From assembly GCA_037157565.1 (NCBI GenBank), contig JAZHRO010000024.1, forward strand, positions 12,096,501-12,160,500: a stretch of 64,000 nucleotides of DNA. Reading direction: 5' to 3'. Each line of letters opens with the position of its first letter. Within the stretch, counting starts at the first letter, position 1. Positions 31,062 to 42,886 of the stretch are shown piece after piece. A model generated the notes under the pieces. That model saw only the letters and a list, made by a program, of their open reading frames with translations, ran no database searches and had not been told where the DNA came from. The translations under genes and the position numbers were made by a program. This DNA is from Thalassia testudinum (lineage: Eukaryota > Streptophyta > Magnoliopsida > Alismatales > Hydrocharitaceae).

Positions 31062-34000
31062 GTGCATAGCACTGGAGGGTGCGCAGGAGGCCGCGGTTCC
31101 CAGGCGCGAGGAGGAGGACAGCAGTCACGAGGAGGGTACCGGCCAGCACCTACCCGTCCGACGCAGAGTGTGGCTGCTTCGTCCGCACCTAGAGCTGAGG
31201 GGCGTATCAACGCCCTGACACACAAGGATGCCAGAGCTTCGGGCTCGGTGGTGGCAGGTATGGTTTCAGTTTCCGGCAAACTCGTTTACACACTTTTCGA
31301 TTTCGGTGCTACGCACTCATTTGTCGCAGCCAGTTTCGCAGTTAGTTTGGGCCAGGATTATACACTGTTAGAGAATCCGTTCGTAATCAGAGGTCCGAGT
31401 GGTCAGCTGTTTGTAGCTGAGGAGGTGTACACGGATTGCGAGGTCAACATCGGGGGACATAGCCTGCCAGCTGACCTAATTATGATACAGATGGAGGACT
31501 TTGGCGTAATTCTGAGGAAGGATTGGTTGTCCTCTTACCACGCCTTGGTAGACTATTTTGAGAGGAAGATTATCTTCTCCATGCCGGAGTTGCCTTCTTT
31601 CGAGTTTCATGGACAGCCAGTGGACGGAGGCTTCAGGTGCATTTCGGCACTTCGGGCGGCGAGACTTTTAAGCCAGGGGTGTAAGGGCTTCCTAGCTTGT
31701 GTGGTGGCAGAGCCCAGCCCTGTGGCAGACTTCCAGAGCATCCCGGTGGTCAGAGAGTACCCTAACGTGTTCCCAGACGAGTTACCAGGACTACCGCCCG
31801 AGCGTAAGATCGAGTCTGAGATCTCACTAGTACCAGGGACCAACCCCATCTCCACCGCGCCATGCAGGATGGCACCGCTTGAGCTACGAGAGCTCAAGTC
31901 TCAGTTGCATGACCTTTTGGAGAAGGGTTTCGTGAGGCCCAGTGCGTCTCCCTGGGGTGCCCCGGTATTGTTTGTGAAGAAGAAGGATGGTACCCTACGC
32001 CTTTGTGTGGACTACCGACAGCTGAATAGGGTCACCATCAAGAACAGATATCCGCTGCCGAGGATCGACGACTTGTTTGACCAGTTGCTGGGTGCCACGG
32101 TGTTCTCCAAGATCGACTTGAGGTCTGGATACCACCAGTTGAGGATCAGGGAGACCGACGTCTCCAAGACAGCTTTCCGCACCCGGTACGGACACTACGA
32201 GTTTTTGGTCATGCTGTTTGGGTTGACCAATGCCCCCGCTGCTTTCATGGTCCTGATGAACCAGATGTTTAGACCGTACTTGGACCAGTTCATGGTGGTA
32301 TTCATTGATGATGTACTCATCTATTCTCGAGATCGGACGCAGCAGGAACAGTACTTGCGAATGGTTCTGGACACACTGAGACGACGCAGGTTGTATGCCA
32401 AATACAGCAAGTACGAGTTCTAGTTGAGGGAGGTGACCTTCTTAGGTCATGTGATCTCTGGAGACGGCTTGGCGGTGGACCCAGCCAAGGTCGAGGCAGT
32501 GCTCAGGTGGGAGAGACTGCCTTCAGTCTCCGAGATTCGTAGTTTCCTGGGACTGGTAGGCTACTACAAACAATTCATCAGAGGTTTTTCACAGATTGCG
32601 CGTCCCATGACACAGTTGACCCGGAAGGACGTGCCCTTCACTTGGACAGGCGCCTGTGAGGTGTGTTTTCAGGAGCTGAAGGAGAGGTTGACCTCGGCTC
32701 CCGTGCTCACCATCCCTGACAGTAGTGGCGGGTTCGTTATGTACACGGACGCCTCCTTGCAGGGGTTAGGAGGTGTGCTCATGCAGAGGGGTCACGTTGT
32801 CGCTTACGCTTCGCGGCAACTGAAGCCCCATGAGCATACCTACCCTACCCACGACCTGGAGTTGGCAGCTGTCGTCTTCGCGCTGAAGACCTGGAGGCAC
32901 TACTTGTACGGTGTGACCTTCGAGATTTTCACAGATCACAGGAGCCTCAGATACCTTTTTGATCAGAAGGAGCTCAACATGAGACAGAGACGTTGGTTGG
33001 AGCTCCTGAAGGACTACGACTGCAGCATTTCCTATCACCCGGGCAAGGCCAATGTGGTGGCTGACGCCTTGAGCCGGAAGGCACCCGCACACTTGGCCAG
33101 TTTACAGTTACAGAGTTGGAGCCTTTTGGAGGAGGTGGGCAGTTGGCGACCCCTAGAGTTACGGGGGCACTGTGGGGCAGTGACTGTGACACGACAGACT
33201 AGGCCAGAGCTGATAAACCGCATCATCACAGGACAGATGGCCGATCCGTACTTGCAGTCCTTGCGCAACAGAGTACTGTCAGGAGACCCAGGGGACTTCT
33301 CTTTCACAAACCAGGTGCTACGCCTGAGGGGACGGTTGTGCGTTCCCAGGGACGAGGAGCTGTTAAGAGAGCTCCTGACTGAGGCACACGGTTCCAGATT
33401 CACCATACATCCCAGAAACACGAAGATGTACCACGACTTGAGACGCGAGTTTTGGTGGAGGGGGTGAAGCGAGATGTGGGTGAATTCGTGCAGTAGTGCT
33501 TAGTGTGCCAGCAGGTGAAAGCCGAGCATCAGAGGCCTGCAGGGCCGCTACAGCCGCTTCCAATGCCAGAGTGGAAGTGGGAGAGCATCACCATGGACTT
33601 GGTGGTGGGCTTACCTGTTACCCAGCGAGGACACGACGCAGTCTGGGTAATTGTGGATAGACTGACGAAGACGGCACGATTCTTACCGATCCGAGTCACT
33701 TTGGGACCAGCACAATTGGCAGAGAGGTACATCCGCGACATGGTACGACTACACGGAGTTCCGCGGGAGATCGTATCCGATCGGGATACCCGCTTTACGT
33801 CCCAGTTTTGGGCTGAGTTTCAGCAGGCCTTGGGGATGCGGTTGAGGTTTAGTACAGCTTACCACCCTCAGACGGACGGACAGTCTGAGCGCATGATATA
33901 GACACTTGAGGACCTTTTGCGTGCCTGTGTACTAGACTGGAGGGGCTCTTGGGAGTAGCACCTGCCCCTGGCGGAGTTTGCATACAACAACAGCTATCAC

Positions 34001-34660
34001 TCGAGCATCGACATGGCTCCCTAAGAGGTTCTGTACGGACGGAGGTGTACGGCACCCTTGAGTTGGGTTGAGATGGGGACCAAGTGGGAGGTTGGCCCCA
34101 GGTTGATCCGGCAGAGTCAGGAGGTAGTCGAGCAGATCCACAGGCGACTCCATATTGTCAGGAGCAGACAGAAGAGCTACGCGGATCGGAGGCGCAGAGA
34201 GGTGCAGTTTGAGGTTGGGGATCACGTCCTTCTTCGTGTTTCGCCCATGAAGGGCCTGCAGCGGTTTGGGGTGAGAGGGAAGCTCGCGCCGAGGTTCGTG
34301 GGGCCCTTTGAGGTCCTGGAGCGGGTTGGACCGGTTGCTTACAGACTTGCCCTCCCTCCTCAGATTTCCGGTGTGCACGACGTGCTCCACGTGTCCAACC
34401 TCCGGAAGTACGTAGTCGATCCCAGTCATGTACTGAGTCACGAGAGCGTCGAGGTGGGCGACGACCTGACCTACCCGGAGGGCCAATGCAGATTCTTGAC
34501 AGTGCTGTCCGCAGTTTGAGACGAAAGCAAGTACCCCTAGTGAAGGTTTTGTGGAGGAGCCAGCGGTACGAGGAGGCTACCTGGGAGCCTGAGGTGGCAA
34601 TGCGGGAGCGGTACCCGGAGCTCTTAGTGGGTACGTCTTTCGGACCGGTTTCGTTCCTCT
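31062..34660 (+). pseudogene. E1 Pol (protease, RT, RNase H, integrase, chromodomain), multiply interrupted
   Basis: Protease is at about 31250-31600, but the catalytic D-S-G is DFG (about 31299-31307). RT follows with [22 protein letters not shown] and the intact FIDDVLIYS (about 32302-32328). A TAG at 32421-32423 replaces a Trp codon. RNase H is in the next frame piece (32424-33467: [20 protein letters not shown]). Integrase follows a one-base loss near 33465, with MDLVVGLP and VSDRDTRF present and stops near 33493, 33899, 33956 and 34022. The chromodomain-like tail [17 protein letters not shown] is at about 34540-34600. Most of the stops are single transitions relative to E2. No functional polyprotein is possible. 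Confidence 0.92.
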
Positions 34661-34749
34661 TTGAGTTTGTTATGTTTTTATATGACGTTTTTCCCGCACC
34701 CTCGTTAGCGCAAGTTTCGGGGACGAAACTTTCTTTGAGTTTGTTATAT

Positions 34750-37381
34750 TGTTACGAACGCATTCCAAGAAAATTTTTTAAGACGTCTGGGAGGTGGCCC
34801 AGACGTCTGACCAAACGTCTGGAACCCCTTCCAGACGTCTGGGATTTATTCTTTGTGGCGTGCGGGGCTGCATCTGCGCGCAGGCGCGCGCAGACCTGCA
34901 ACCGCCGCACCTCCCCCTTTTTCCCTCTCTCCTCCTGCAGGCGCAGGCTGCGCTCTCTCTCTCTCTCTCCCCGCGCGGCCTTATAAGGCCCTCTCCCTCA
35001 CTCTCATCCCCTCCGCTTCCTTCTTCTTCTTCCAGCCGGTGCGAGAGTGCGAGCACGAGCGAGCGGCTGCAGCGGCAGCCGCGGTGAGTTGCGGGAGGAG
35101 GTGTTGCGCAAGGGAGGAGACGCTTGACTGTGTGGGCTTGAGCTTGCCGGGGCAGCTAGAGCCGGCCAGCGGGGGAGCAGCAGGCGTGGAGTGACGCGGG
35201 AGGGCTGCTGCAGCTCGAGCAGCAGGCGGACGAGGCGCGGCACCGCCGTACGTCTCGGGCGGAGAGCGAGTCGAGCTCTGATTCTGGAAATTTTTCCAGA
35301 ATCAGACATCTAGGCTTCCAACCAGACGACGGTGAAGACGTCTGGCAAGTAAGTTATTTTCGTCCTTCTTCCTGTTCTGCGACCCGTCGTACTGAGAGCG
35401 AGGAGTGGATGTGCGCAAGTTCTGAGACTCGCCATCCAACGAGAATCGGACGTCTGGCCGCAGTGCTAGACGACGTGAAGGACTTCCAGACGTCCGGGGT
35501 GACCATCGGACGTCTGGGAACTAAGCCAGATGCCCCCGCAGGCTTCTGGACGTCTGAGGGATTACACGGAGCGAAGGTATCCTCTGAACCACCTTTTAAG
35601 ACGTCTGGAAGAGGTTCCAGACGTCAGAGTTTGGACTGTTTCGTCGTTTTCGACCCGTTAAGGGCCCGTTCGGAGTCTGTTTTCCGCGTTTCGAGTTGCG
35701 TTCTTTTCGGAATAAAATCCTCTACCCGTCTACAGTAATTATATACTGTTCTGAGAAACTCCTTGTGCTTGATCCTTGTGATAGGACCCCGTTCCATTGC
35801 AGTCCCGGGGGTTGCGGAGGCGCGCGGGATTTCCGACCATGCCCCCAGTACTTCCGTTGTAGCTGGTAGAGTGGCTTTAAAATTATTACCATAATTTGTT
35901 ACAATTATGGGACAATTAATAGAACCTAGGGCATTGCATGAATCCTAGGAATGAGAAACCAGATTGAATGATAGATCCTAGGGTACGGCATGAATCCTAG
36001 GACTGGAAAACTAGTGAAATGAATATAGATATTGCAGTCTTGGAAACTGTGGAAAGGAAATAATAGCTGCCTGTAAATTGATTTAACAGTTGCCTGTTAT
36101 GAATAAATGAACATGATTGATAATATGGGTTGTATGAACGTGAAACTGAAAGGGGTGAAACCTGAATGTGCTGAGTTAAAAGAGCTGGAACCTTACGGGG
36201 AATTAGGAGTAGAACTCCTGGAAAGAGAATGAAATGGAACTAAGAAAGAAAGACGTGGAAGTGTGTTGTCTCTTGGGTACGTAGTACCAGGGGAAGCACC
36301 TGTTACCTGCTTAGTGCAGAGCGGAGCTAGCCGCCCCAGGGACCCGAGGTTAGGTCTGGCCACTTTGTACCGACTTGCTGGCCCTCGTGTACGCAGTACC
36401 GAGGAGAGCTACTAGTGTAGAGCGAGTACTAGCTACCCCACGGGCCCCGGGGTGCTACTAGCTCACCTACACTGACTTGTTAGGCCCATTGGGCGAACCA
36501 AGGTAGTCAGGAGAGGGTGCGCAGACTGTGGAGGGGCAAGACCCCTGTTTGGTTACTGTGGAGGGGTTGGACCCCTGTTACTGAGAGGGCTCTGCCTTAT
36601 ACTGGTTCCGTGCTGTGCTTTGGGGCGCACCCGTTAACGGAAACGACTAACCGCGTGCCAGTGCGTGGTAGCTACCCGTGCATTTACTACGCGTGCCGTA
36701 GTCACCGTTACGTCTGTCAGTGACCTTGGGGTGGTTGACTGAGAGTAGGATCACCATAGGGGACTCTCCCGGCCAGGAGAGCACCACGTGTTACTTTCAC
36801 TTTTCGGAAAAGACTGCAATCAAGATCGTTCCCACGAGGAGCATCCGAGATCAAGTGAAGGATCTGAGAAATAGATAAATTGTAAAACAATAGAAAGACG
36901 TAAATAAAGGAAGAAAGAAGATAAAACAGTTACTGTACACTTTACTGCTTCTTTAGTTTTAGCTGCCACTCTACTCAGCGTTTCGCTGACGTGTTACACT
37001 CGTTACTTTTCAGGACCAGGTGTTGAGTAGCCAGGGTCAGCGGCTGCAGAGGACGCTGGGCCGAGTAGGGTCCAGTAGAGTTACCACTATTCTTTTATGC
37101 CCTTTTTGTTCCACTGTAGTGAGTAGTTCTTGTTACTCTCTGTACTTTTCTTTAATTGTAGTTCATGTTATGTTAAATGTTGTTCTATTGTTGTGGTGGT
37201 ACATGCTGTAGTAGTTCCTTTTCTTACTGTTGTATTTTTGTTACTGCTAGTTATATTCATGCTAATGTGGTTTATTTCACTGCTCTTTTGGTTACTTCCT
37301 CGTTGGACGACTAGGTCTTGGGATTAGTCGAGTCGGTCCGATTCTCGTGTCTCGTAGGGACTCGGGAATCGGGTCGTTACA
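34750..37381 (+). repeat. 3' LTR of E1
   Basis: 2,632 bp, TGTTACGAACGC...GGTCGTTACA. Relative to the 5' LTR it lacks one palindrome-bearing segment near 35335 and a duplicated palindrome block near 35570. The middle 1.65 kb appears identical. A canonical polypurine tract is missing before it: the sequence is GACGAAACTTTCTTTGAG followed by TTTGTTATAT. Confidence 0.92.
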
Positions 37382-38170
37382 CGCGCCATGCTGACCTTGT
37401 CATATCTACTTTATTTGTCAAAGACCACATTTTTGCGCACTTTGGGATCCCTCGAGCCATTAGCTCTAATGGAGGAAGTCATTTTACCCATGCATCTTTT
37501 CGGGCACTTCTGAGGAAATACAGAGTCAATCACCGTATCACATCTCTGTATCATCCTCAGACGAATGGCCAAGCTGAAGTATCGAACAAGTAAATCAAGC
37601 AAATTCTCCAGAAAATGGTTTGGCCTGACCGTAAGGATTGGTCCGACAAGCTGATTGATGCACTTTGGGCGTTTCGGACCACCTTCAAGGCTCCCCTTGG
37701 TATGTCTCCTTATAGAATTGTTTATGGGAAGCCTTGTCATTTGCCCGTGGAGCTGGAGCATCACGCTGATTGGGTGATTCACCATTGTAACCTCGACCAA
37801 GACCTATGTGGTCGAGAAAGGAAACTCGAACTCCAGGAGCTGGAAGAGCTCCATCATGAGGCCTATGATTCTACCTTAACTTTCAAACAACGCATTAAGG
37901 CCTTTCACAATAGCTGCATTCGGCGGAAGGAATTTGAGCCATCACAGTAGGTTTGGCTTTACAATGCCTGACTTAAGTTCTTTCCAGGGAAATTGAAGTC
38001 CAAATGGACTGGTCCCTACTTGGTCTTGAGACCATTTCCCAACGGGGTCATCAAAATTGAAGATCCTAGATCTGGACATAAATTTACTGTCAATGGGCAG
38101 CTGTTAAAATCCTATCTTACTCATGAACATGTCCCAATTGGTGAAACTATTGCCCTGCTAGAGGGTAACT
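37382..38170 (+). pseudogene. Element C integrase, catalytic core and C-terminal part
   Basis: It continues the C integrase after E1: HADLVISTLFVKDHIFAHFGIP, ISSNGGSHFTHASFRALL (Asn in place of the second catalytic Asp that D keeps as ISDGGSHF), NHRITSLYHPQTNGQAEVSNK (catalytic Glu), WAFRTTFKAPLGMSPYRIVYGKPCHLPVELEHHADW, then in another frame KLKSKWTGPYLVL and the end near 38170. A TAA stands at 37591-37593 and a TAG at about 37948. It would join retrotransposon cDNA to chromosomal DNA. Both the interruptions and the Asn substitution make it inactive. Confidence 0.88.
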
Positions 38171-39541
38171 GACTTCGTGCCTCACTCTGAGTTCAACTAG
38201 GGACGTTAAATTCAGTGCTCGTTGGGAGGCACCCTAGCAATACTCCACTTTCCCCTTCACATTCCATTTCACTTCATTTCGCACTTCTTCACATTTCACT
38301 TCACCACCCACCATCCACCTACCTTGCTATATGCCTCGCACCTCAGCTCTCGTACCAAGATCCTTGGACCTTGCTTAACCCTGCATGCATATGAGGACAT
38401 AGCATCATTTGGCATGGGGGACTGGATAGGCATCCATAGGATCTGGGTATTATATGGGTGCCATGTAGCTTCTGCATCCATTATACATACCCATCTATAA
38501 ATATGTACATAGCTTACTTTTTTTTAAAGAAAAAAAACCCAAAAAGCCATAAAAAATGTAAAGTGTTTAACTATGATTTGAAAGCTAAAACAAAAATTCA
38601 ATAAGTGTTCATTGATATTCAACCTCTACTTTGAAGACTTTCTGGGCCACAGAAGCTTGATTCATTCATGCTTTGGCTTATTTCACTCGAGCATTGATAA
38701 GATAGATCAAAATTTCTCCTAACTTAGGACGTATTCTTGTACCTGAGTCACCAGTATAGGATTCGTCGGTTTGCTTCTACTTGAGAGCCTAAGTAATCTT
38801 GGTTCACACTACACATCGAGAAAGACAACGTGAATGTAAGATCCAACCATAGTATTCATTAAGGAAGGTGGAGTCCTTACCTGTAGGCGCAGGTAGACTT
38901 TTATCCCACTCTGTAGTCTTATGTTTAGGAGAAGCTTTTTCCACCAAAAAGTACTCACCCACCAAATAAGTGTGCTCTTCCAAATAAAGTTGTAGGAGAT
39001 ATACTGACACTTGTTTCAAAAAAAAAAAGAGAGAGAAATCTTACGAATAAGTCAGTATATCATCCAAAAGTTCGTAAATTCATTTCCCCAAAAGTATTTC
39101 AGGGTGCATTACAAATACCTTGTTTCTACCGTATATCCTTTGAGCCATAAAAATAATAAAGGTGGGGTTGAGTTTTTCCATCAATTTTTGAGGGTTAATC
39201 AAAGACATGAGCTAAAGCTGGGACCAACCTAGACTTAAAAATTTGTGAAACCATGGGCTTGAGCCTTAATGTTCATTTGGTCAGTCTTGATTCATCACTA
39301 TGCACAAACCATAACCTCTTAGCTCTTGAGTACGGTGAAACCCTCTGAGTCCTAGAAATCGCACTTAAGGTTTAAATATCAAGAGTCCAGGTTAGTCGAG
39401 AGATGGTCTATATCATGTAAGACTTGAGTACAGGTAGTCTTCTCTGCAATTGGTTCTCACAATGTCCAACAGATAAACACATTAATGGCTTCAGAAAAAT
39501 CTTTAGCTTAAGATCATTTCTAAACACAATACAAATAAATG
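38171..39541 (+). other. Element C 3' non-coding region
   Basis: About 1.4 kb between the integrase end and the polypurine tract. It opens with GTTGGGAGGCACCC (near 38222), a segment I associate with the post-pol region of Athila elements. The rest is AT-rich with no convincing gene; I see no env-like ORF. Confidence 0.65.
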
Positions 39542-39578
39542 TTTTGCTAGGGACTAGCAAAAGATAGGCATGAGGGTA
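39542..39578 (+). other. Polypurine tract and hairpin before the 3' LTR of element C
   Basis: A perfect 9-bp inverted repeat (TTTTGCTAG, loop GGA, CTAGCAAAA; 39542-39562) precedes GATAGGCATGAGGGTA (39563-39578), which abuts the LTR. Confidence 0.82.
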
Positions 39579-41676
39579 TGATTGCATAGCAAGCTACGCC
39601 TATAAATATGTCATCTTATGTTATTTCCTAGCATTACCCATGCATTTTAGGTAGCCATACTTGCATTTGTAAATGTTTATTTGCATGTTTTTTTTTAAAG
39701 AGGGGAAGATAGTGAGAGCAAATGACCATTCAATCCACTTCAATTTCATAACAATCCATCCCAGCTCAAACACACATAATAATTAACATCTTCATTATGT
39801 GCTTGCTTGCAAATTCACCACCCCTACTTTATTTCATTCTTCCACCAACCGGCTGCATTTGCAGGGAGAGGCGCACCCTCCCTCGTACCATTTGCATGGG
39901 GAGAGAAGCACTCTCTCTCTATAAAAGAGCATGCACCCCTCCCCGGCAGGGGGATCGGCGATCACCCTCACTTCCACCTCCAACCATCCCTTCCACACCA
40001 TCAGACACGATACTACCTCTCACTCTTTCTAGCCGACCTGTGCTCTCCCTCTCTTCCTCTCTCATACACAGCTCCTCTTCTCACCAGTTGAGAAGAGGCA
40101 CACTGTGTGCAGGAGAAGCTCGCCGTGGTCTCAGACCCCACGGTGAGCTCCACCATCGCCCAACTCCTTCACAAGCAGGTGGGCGTGGCGGATTCCCTAT
40201 TTTAACTTTTATTTGCATTGCTTTGTTTGGTTTTCTATTTCTTTTTTTTCTTTCTATTTCGTCTCCTTCGCCATTACTGTAGTGCTTCAAGCTCTAAAGC
40301 TCGGTAGGAGTTGCCGTGTGCTCCAGCCACCGTTCCTGTGCGTCTCCACAAGCCTCAGGCTCCCCTTCCACATGCGTGCACGTGCTTTCCAGCTTCTCTG
40401 CGCCTCCCGCACGCTGCACCGCCACAATTGGTCACATTCCAGTGCGTGCATTGTAGCGCACTATTCACTTGTCTCTACGCGGCACTATAGCCACCGGCAA
40501 GCTTCTCACTTAGCCGGTGGCACCGTGCTCTCTCTCCTCAGTGCTACCGTCTCCACCCAGTCATCCCCTACACCCGCGACTTCACCCAGCGCCCGCTCTT
40601 TACCCTACGCACGAACCTCACACACCCCTCAGCACCAGATGACGCACCACTTCTCCAGACATCTTAACTCTCTCACCCTCTCACACACACAGACACTCAC
40701 TCTTACACATGCACATGTATACCTATACATATATATATATATACATATAAAGACATACATATATATATTTATTTACATACATATACCTATATAGTTATAT
40801 ATTTACTCATAGATACACACATAACCACATTCTCTCATACACACATACACCTCACATCTCCTACCCACACATTTGTGCACCTACCCTTCGGCACATATCA
40901 TATCGCAGGAATATGCGCACCAGTTGCGAATATTTTCCGATACCCGCGCAAAGCAAGTGCTTCCACCCACACTCACACACACATCCGCTCCACGCGGCAC
41001 TTAGTCTTGTTGGTTGCGTCTTGCTAGACATGGACTAGCTTGACACCGTGCTACATCCCATCCCCATTTCCATCTCCACCCCTATATATATAGTATCTAT
41101 ATATCTATATCTATTCTATATCCACTTACATATCTACTATATATATAAATACACACACACACAAAGCTAAGTATCTCTTTTCATTTCTTTCCTTGTGTTT
41201 TATTTTGCTTTCATTTGTCTTTTATTCTTGCTATTAAAAAGACCAAAAAAAAAAAGTACAAAAAAGAAAAGATAATTCTTGTCTTGCAGGTACCCGATCT
41301 TGTGAGTGACAAGATCAATTTTGAACCCTAAATTAGCTTCAAGCCAAGGACCATTTGGCTCAAGGCCAAGGACTTCATTTTTCAGGGTATGCCTCAAGGA
41401 CAACATTATCACAAAAAATCTTAAAAGTAGAAAAAAAACCAAAAACATAATAATCGTAAGGAAGAGATGCGTTCTAGGAAAGGCATAGAAACTTCTTAAT
41501 CTCCTAATTCCTGCCTCCCTGAGATCGACCCTTGGCTTAAAAGTGACCAAGATAAAATCAAGTGGGTGAGGTTAAAATTTTTGTGAAACTGATATAGACT
41601 CGATTTAGGTTAACTCACTATACTAATTTCGACGATAATATCACCATATTAAATAAGCTTATTCGAGTCCGCAACA
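39579..41676 (+). repeat. 3' LTR of element C
   Basis: 2,098 bp, TGATTGCATAGCAAGC...GTCCGCAACA, matching the 5' LTR at 10962-13054. The differences read by eye are mostly single transitions plus changed simple-repeat lengths. It is followed by the target duplication cccgg (41677-41681). Confidence 0.93.
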
Positions 41677-41725
41677 CCCGGCGCCGGCCATACCAGAACC
41701 GACGTCGCCTATACTCCCCGTCGTC
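41677..41725 (+). mobile_element. Probable continuation of the Z LTR between C and D
   Basis: After the target-site copy (41677-41681), about 44 GC-rich bases (CGCCGGCCATACC...) continue the style of the sequence before 10957 and end where the D LTR appears to start (TGTTGATG, 41726). The assignment is by position only. Confidence 0.4.
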
Positions 41726-42881
41726 TGTTGATGAAAATTTACATGGTTTGTAAAATACGTCGTTGTAATGCGTAAAACCGATCAACTCTTAAATTTATAA
41801 AACCTAGATAGTGGAGTATCTAGGATCATCCAAGGAGGCCAAATTGTTTGCTAAATCAAATCTTTTGCTTTTAAAGGAAACTCAACTTTCTTTTTGGTAT
41901 TATATATATATGATTTTTATAGGTTTTGAAATAATGGGAACAATGCAGGTTTATTGATAGCAAGAAAATTCTCTATACTAATCCACTACACTATTATTAT
42001 AGTGACAAGTAGAGCGTCTCCCTAAGCTCACTTTAGGCACGTGGAAGCCTAGAGTAATTAGGGAGAGAGAGTAAAAAAATGTTAAACAAGAATTCTATAA
42101 GACTATGCAACAGAAAGATTAACGAAGGCAACTTTGATTGAAAGAGAGTATTTTACAAAAATCCTAGTAGATGAATGCTTCTACTCTAGATAATTGCAAC
42201 AAATAAAATAAAACACAAGTCCTCCTGAATTGTTGGTGAAGAGGGGAAGCTCCTTGCTCCATGTTTAGCAACTCCCAGGCTTGAAAAGGGCTCCTTCTTT
42301 TCCTTCCTTGAGATGCTCCTCCAAGGTGGAAGCTACAACTTTCAATGATGTCCTTCAAGGGTGGCCGTGCACCACCCTTGCTCCTCCTTGCCTGGCCATC
42401 CTTCTAGTGGGGGAGTGCTTCTCCTCGTTGGCGTGGCATAAAGGAGAAGAAAAAGGGGAAGAAGGCACCAAGGGGGCGGGTAGGATGCCCCCTTAATCTT
42501 CTTCTCTTCTTCTTCTTCCTTGGCCTTTGGTGTAGGTGGATATGGGTAGAAATTAAACTAAGGGAGGATGGGAATTATGTGGTGGTAGGGTAGGGTATTT
42601 ATAGGATGGGAAGGGGGGTGGTTATGGTATTTTTTTGGAGGGAAATGAAGGAGTGCTTGGATATTTTTGGAGGGAAAAATGGGAGGGAAATGAAGAGGTG
42701 CCTTGGTTTTCCCTCTAAAAATACCTTCTAGAAGGTATTGATTTTGGAGGGAAAAAATTGAGGGTGGAGATGGGTTTTGATGGTGGATGTAGGGTGGTGA
42801 TGGAAGGGATAGTTGGCACCAAAATAAGGTAGGAGTAGGTGGTCTTTTTGCTGGAGCTTAGGTAGTAGGGTAGTAGGTTTT

Positions 42882-42886
42882 GGTGC
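42882..42886. repeat. Target site duplication, left copy (ggtgc) of solo LTR A3
   Basis: ggtgc before 42887 is repeated at 45837-45841. Confidence 0.85.

Larger units (their letters stand above)
27046..37381 (+). mobile_element. E1: chromodomain Ty3/gypsy element (Tekay/Del-like chromovirus) inserted in the C integrase
   Basis: Two LTRs (27046-29724 and 34750-37381) flank Gag, protease, RT, RNase H, integrase and a chromodomain on the plus strand. The primer site TGGTATCAGAGCA at 29728 is of the initiator tRNA-Met type. The flanks are cgcac at 27041-27045 and cgcgc at 37382-37386, a target duplication with one mismatch. C integrase coding resumes right after the element. The reading frames carry many stops and frameshifts, so E1 is dead. 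It shares a family with the tandem E elements at 52234-64000 but belongs to a distinct subtype, judged by its LTR starts. Confidence 0.92.
10962..41676 (+). mobile_element. Element C: complete but degenerate Athila-like retrotransposon carrying nested insertions
   Basis: It is bounded by two LTRs of about 2.1 kb (10962-13054 and 39579-41676) that agree over their whole length with scattered differences, and by a 5-bp duplication cccgg. Gene order on the plus strand is Gag, protease, RT, RNase H, integrase. The 30.7-kb span includes two foreign insertions: a solo LTR of family A (17228-24552, itself invaded by a B element) and E1 (27046-37381). Without these, C is about 13 kb, a normal Athila size. 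Its reading frames contain several stops and frameshifts, so it is not autonomous. Confidence 0.93.
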
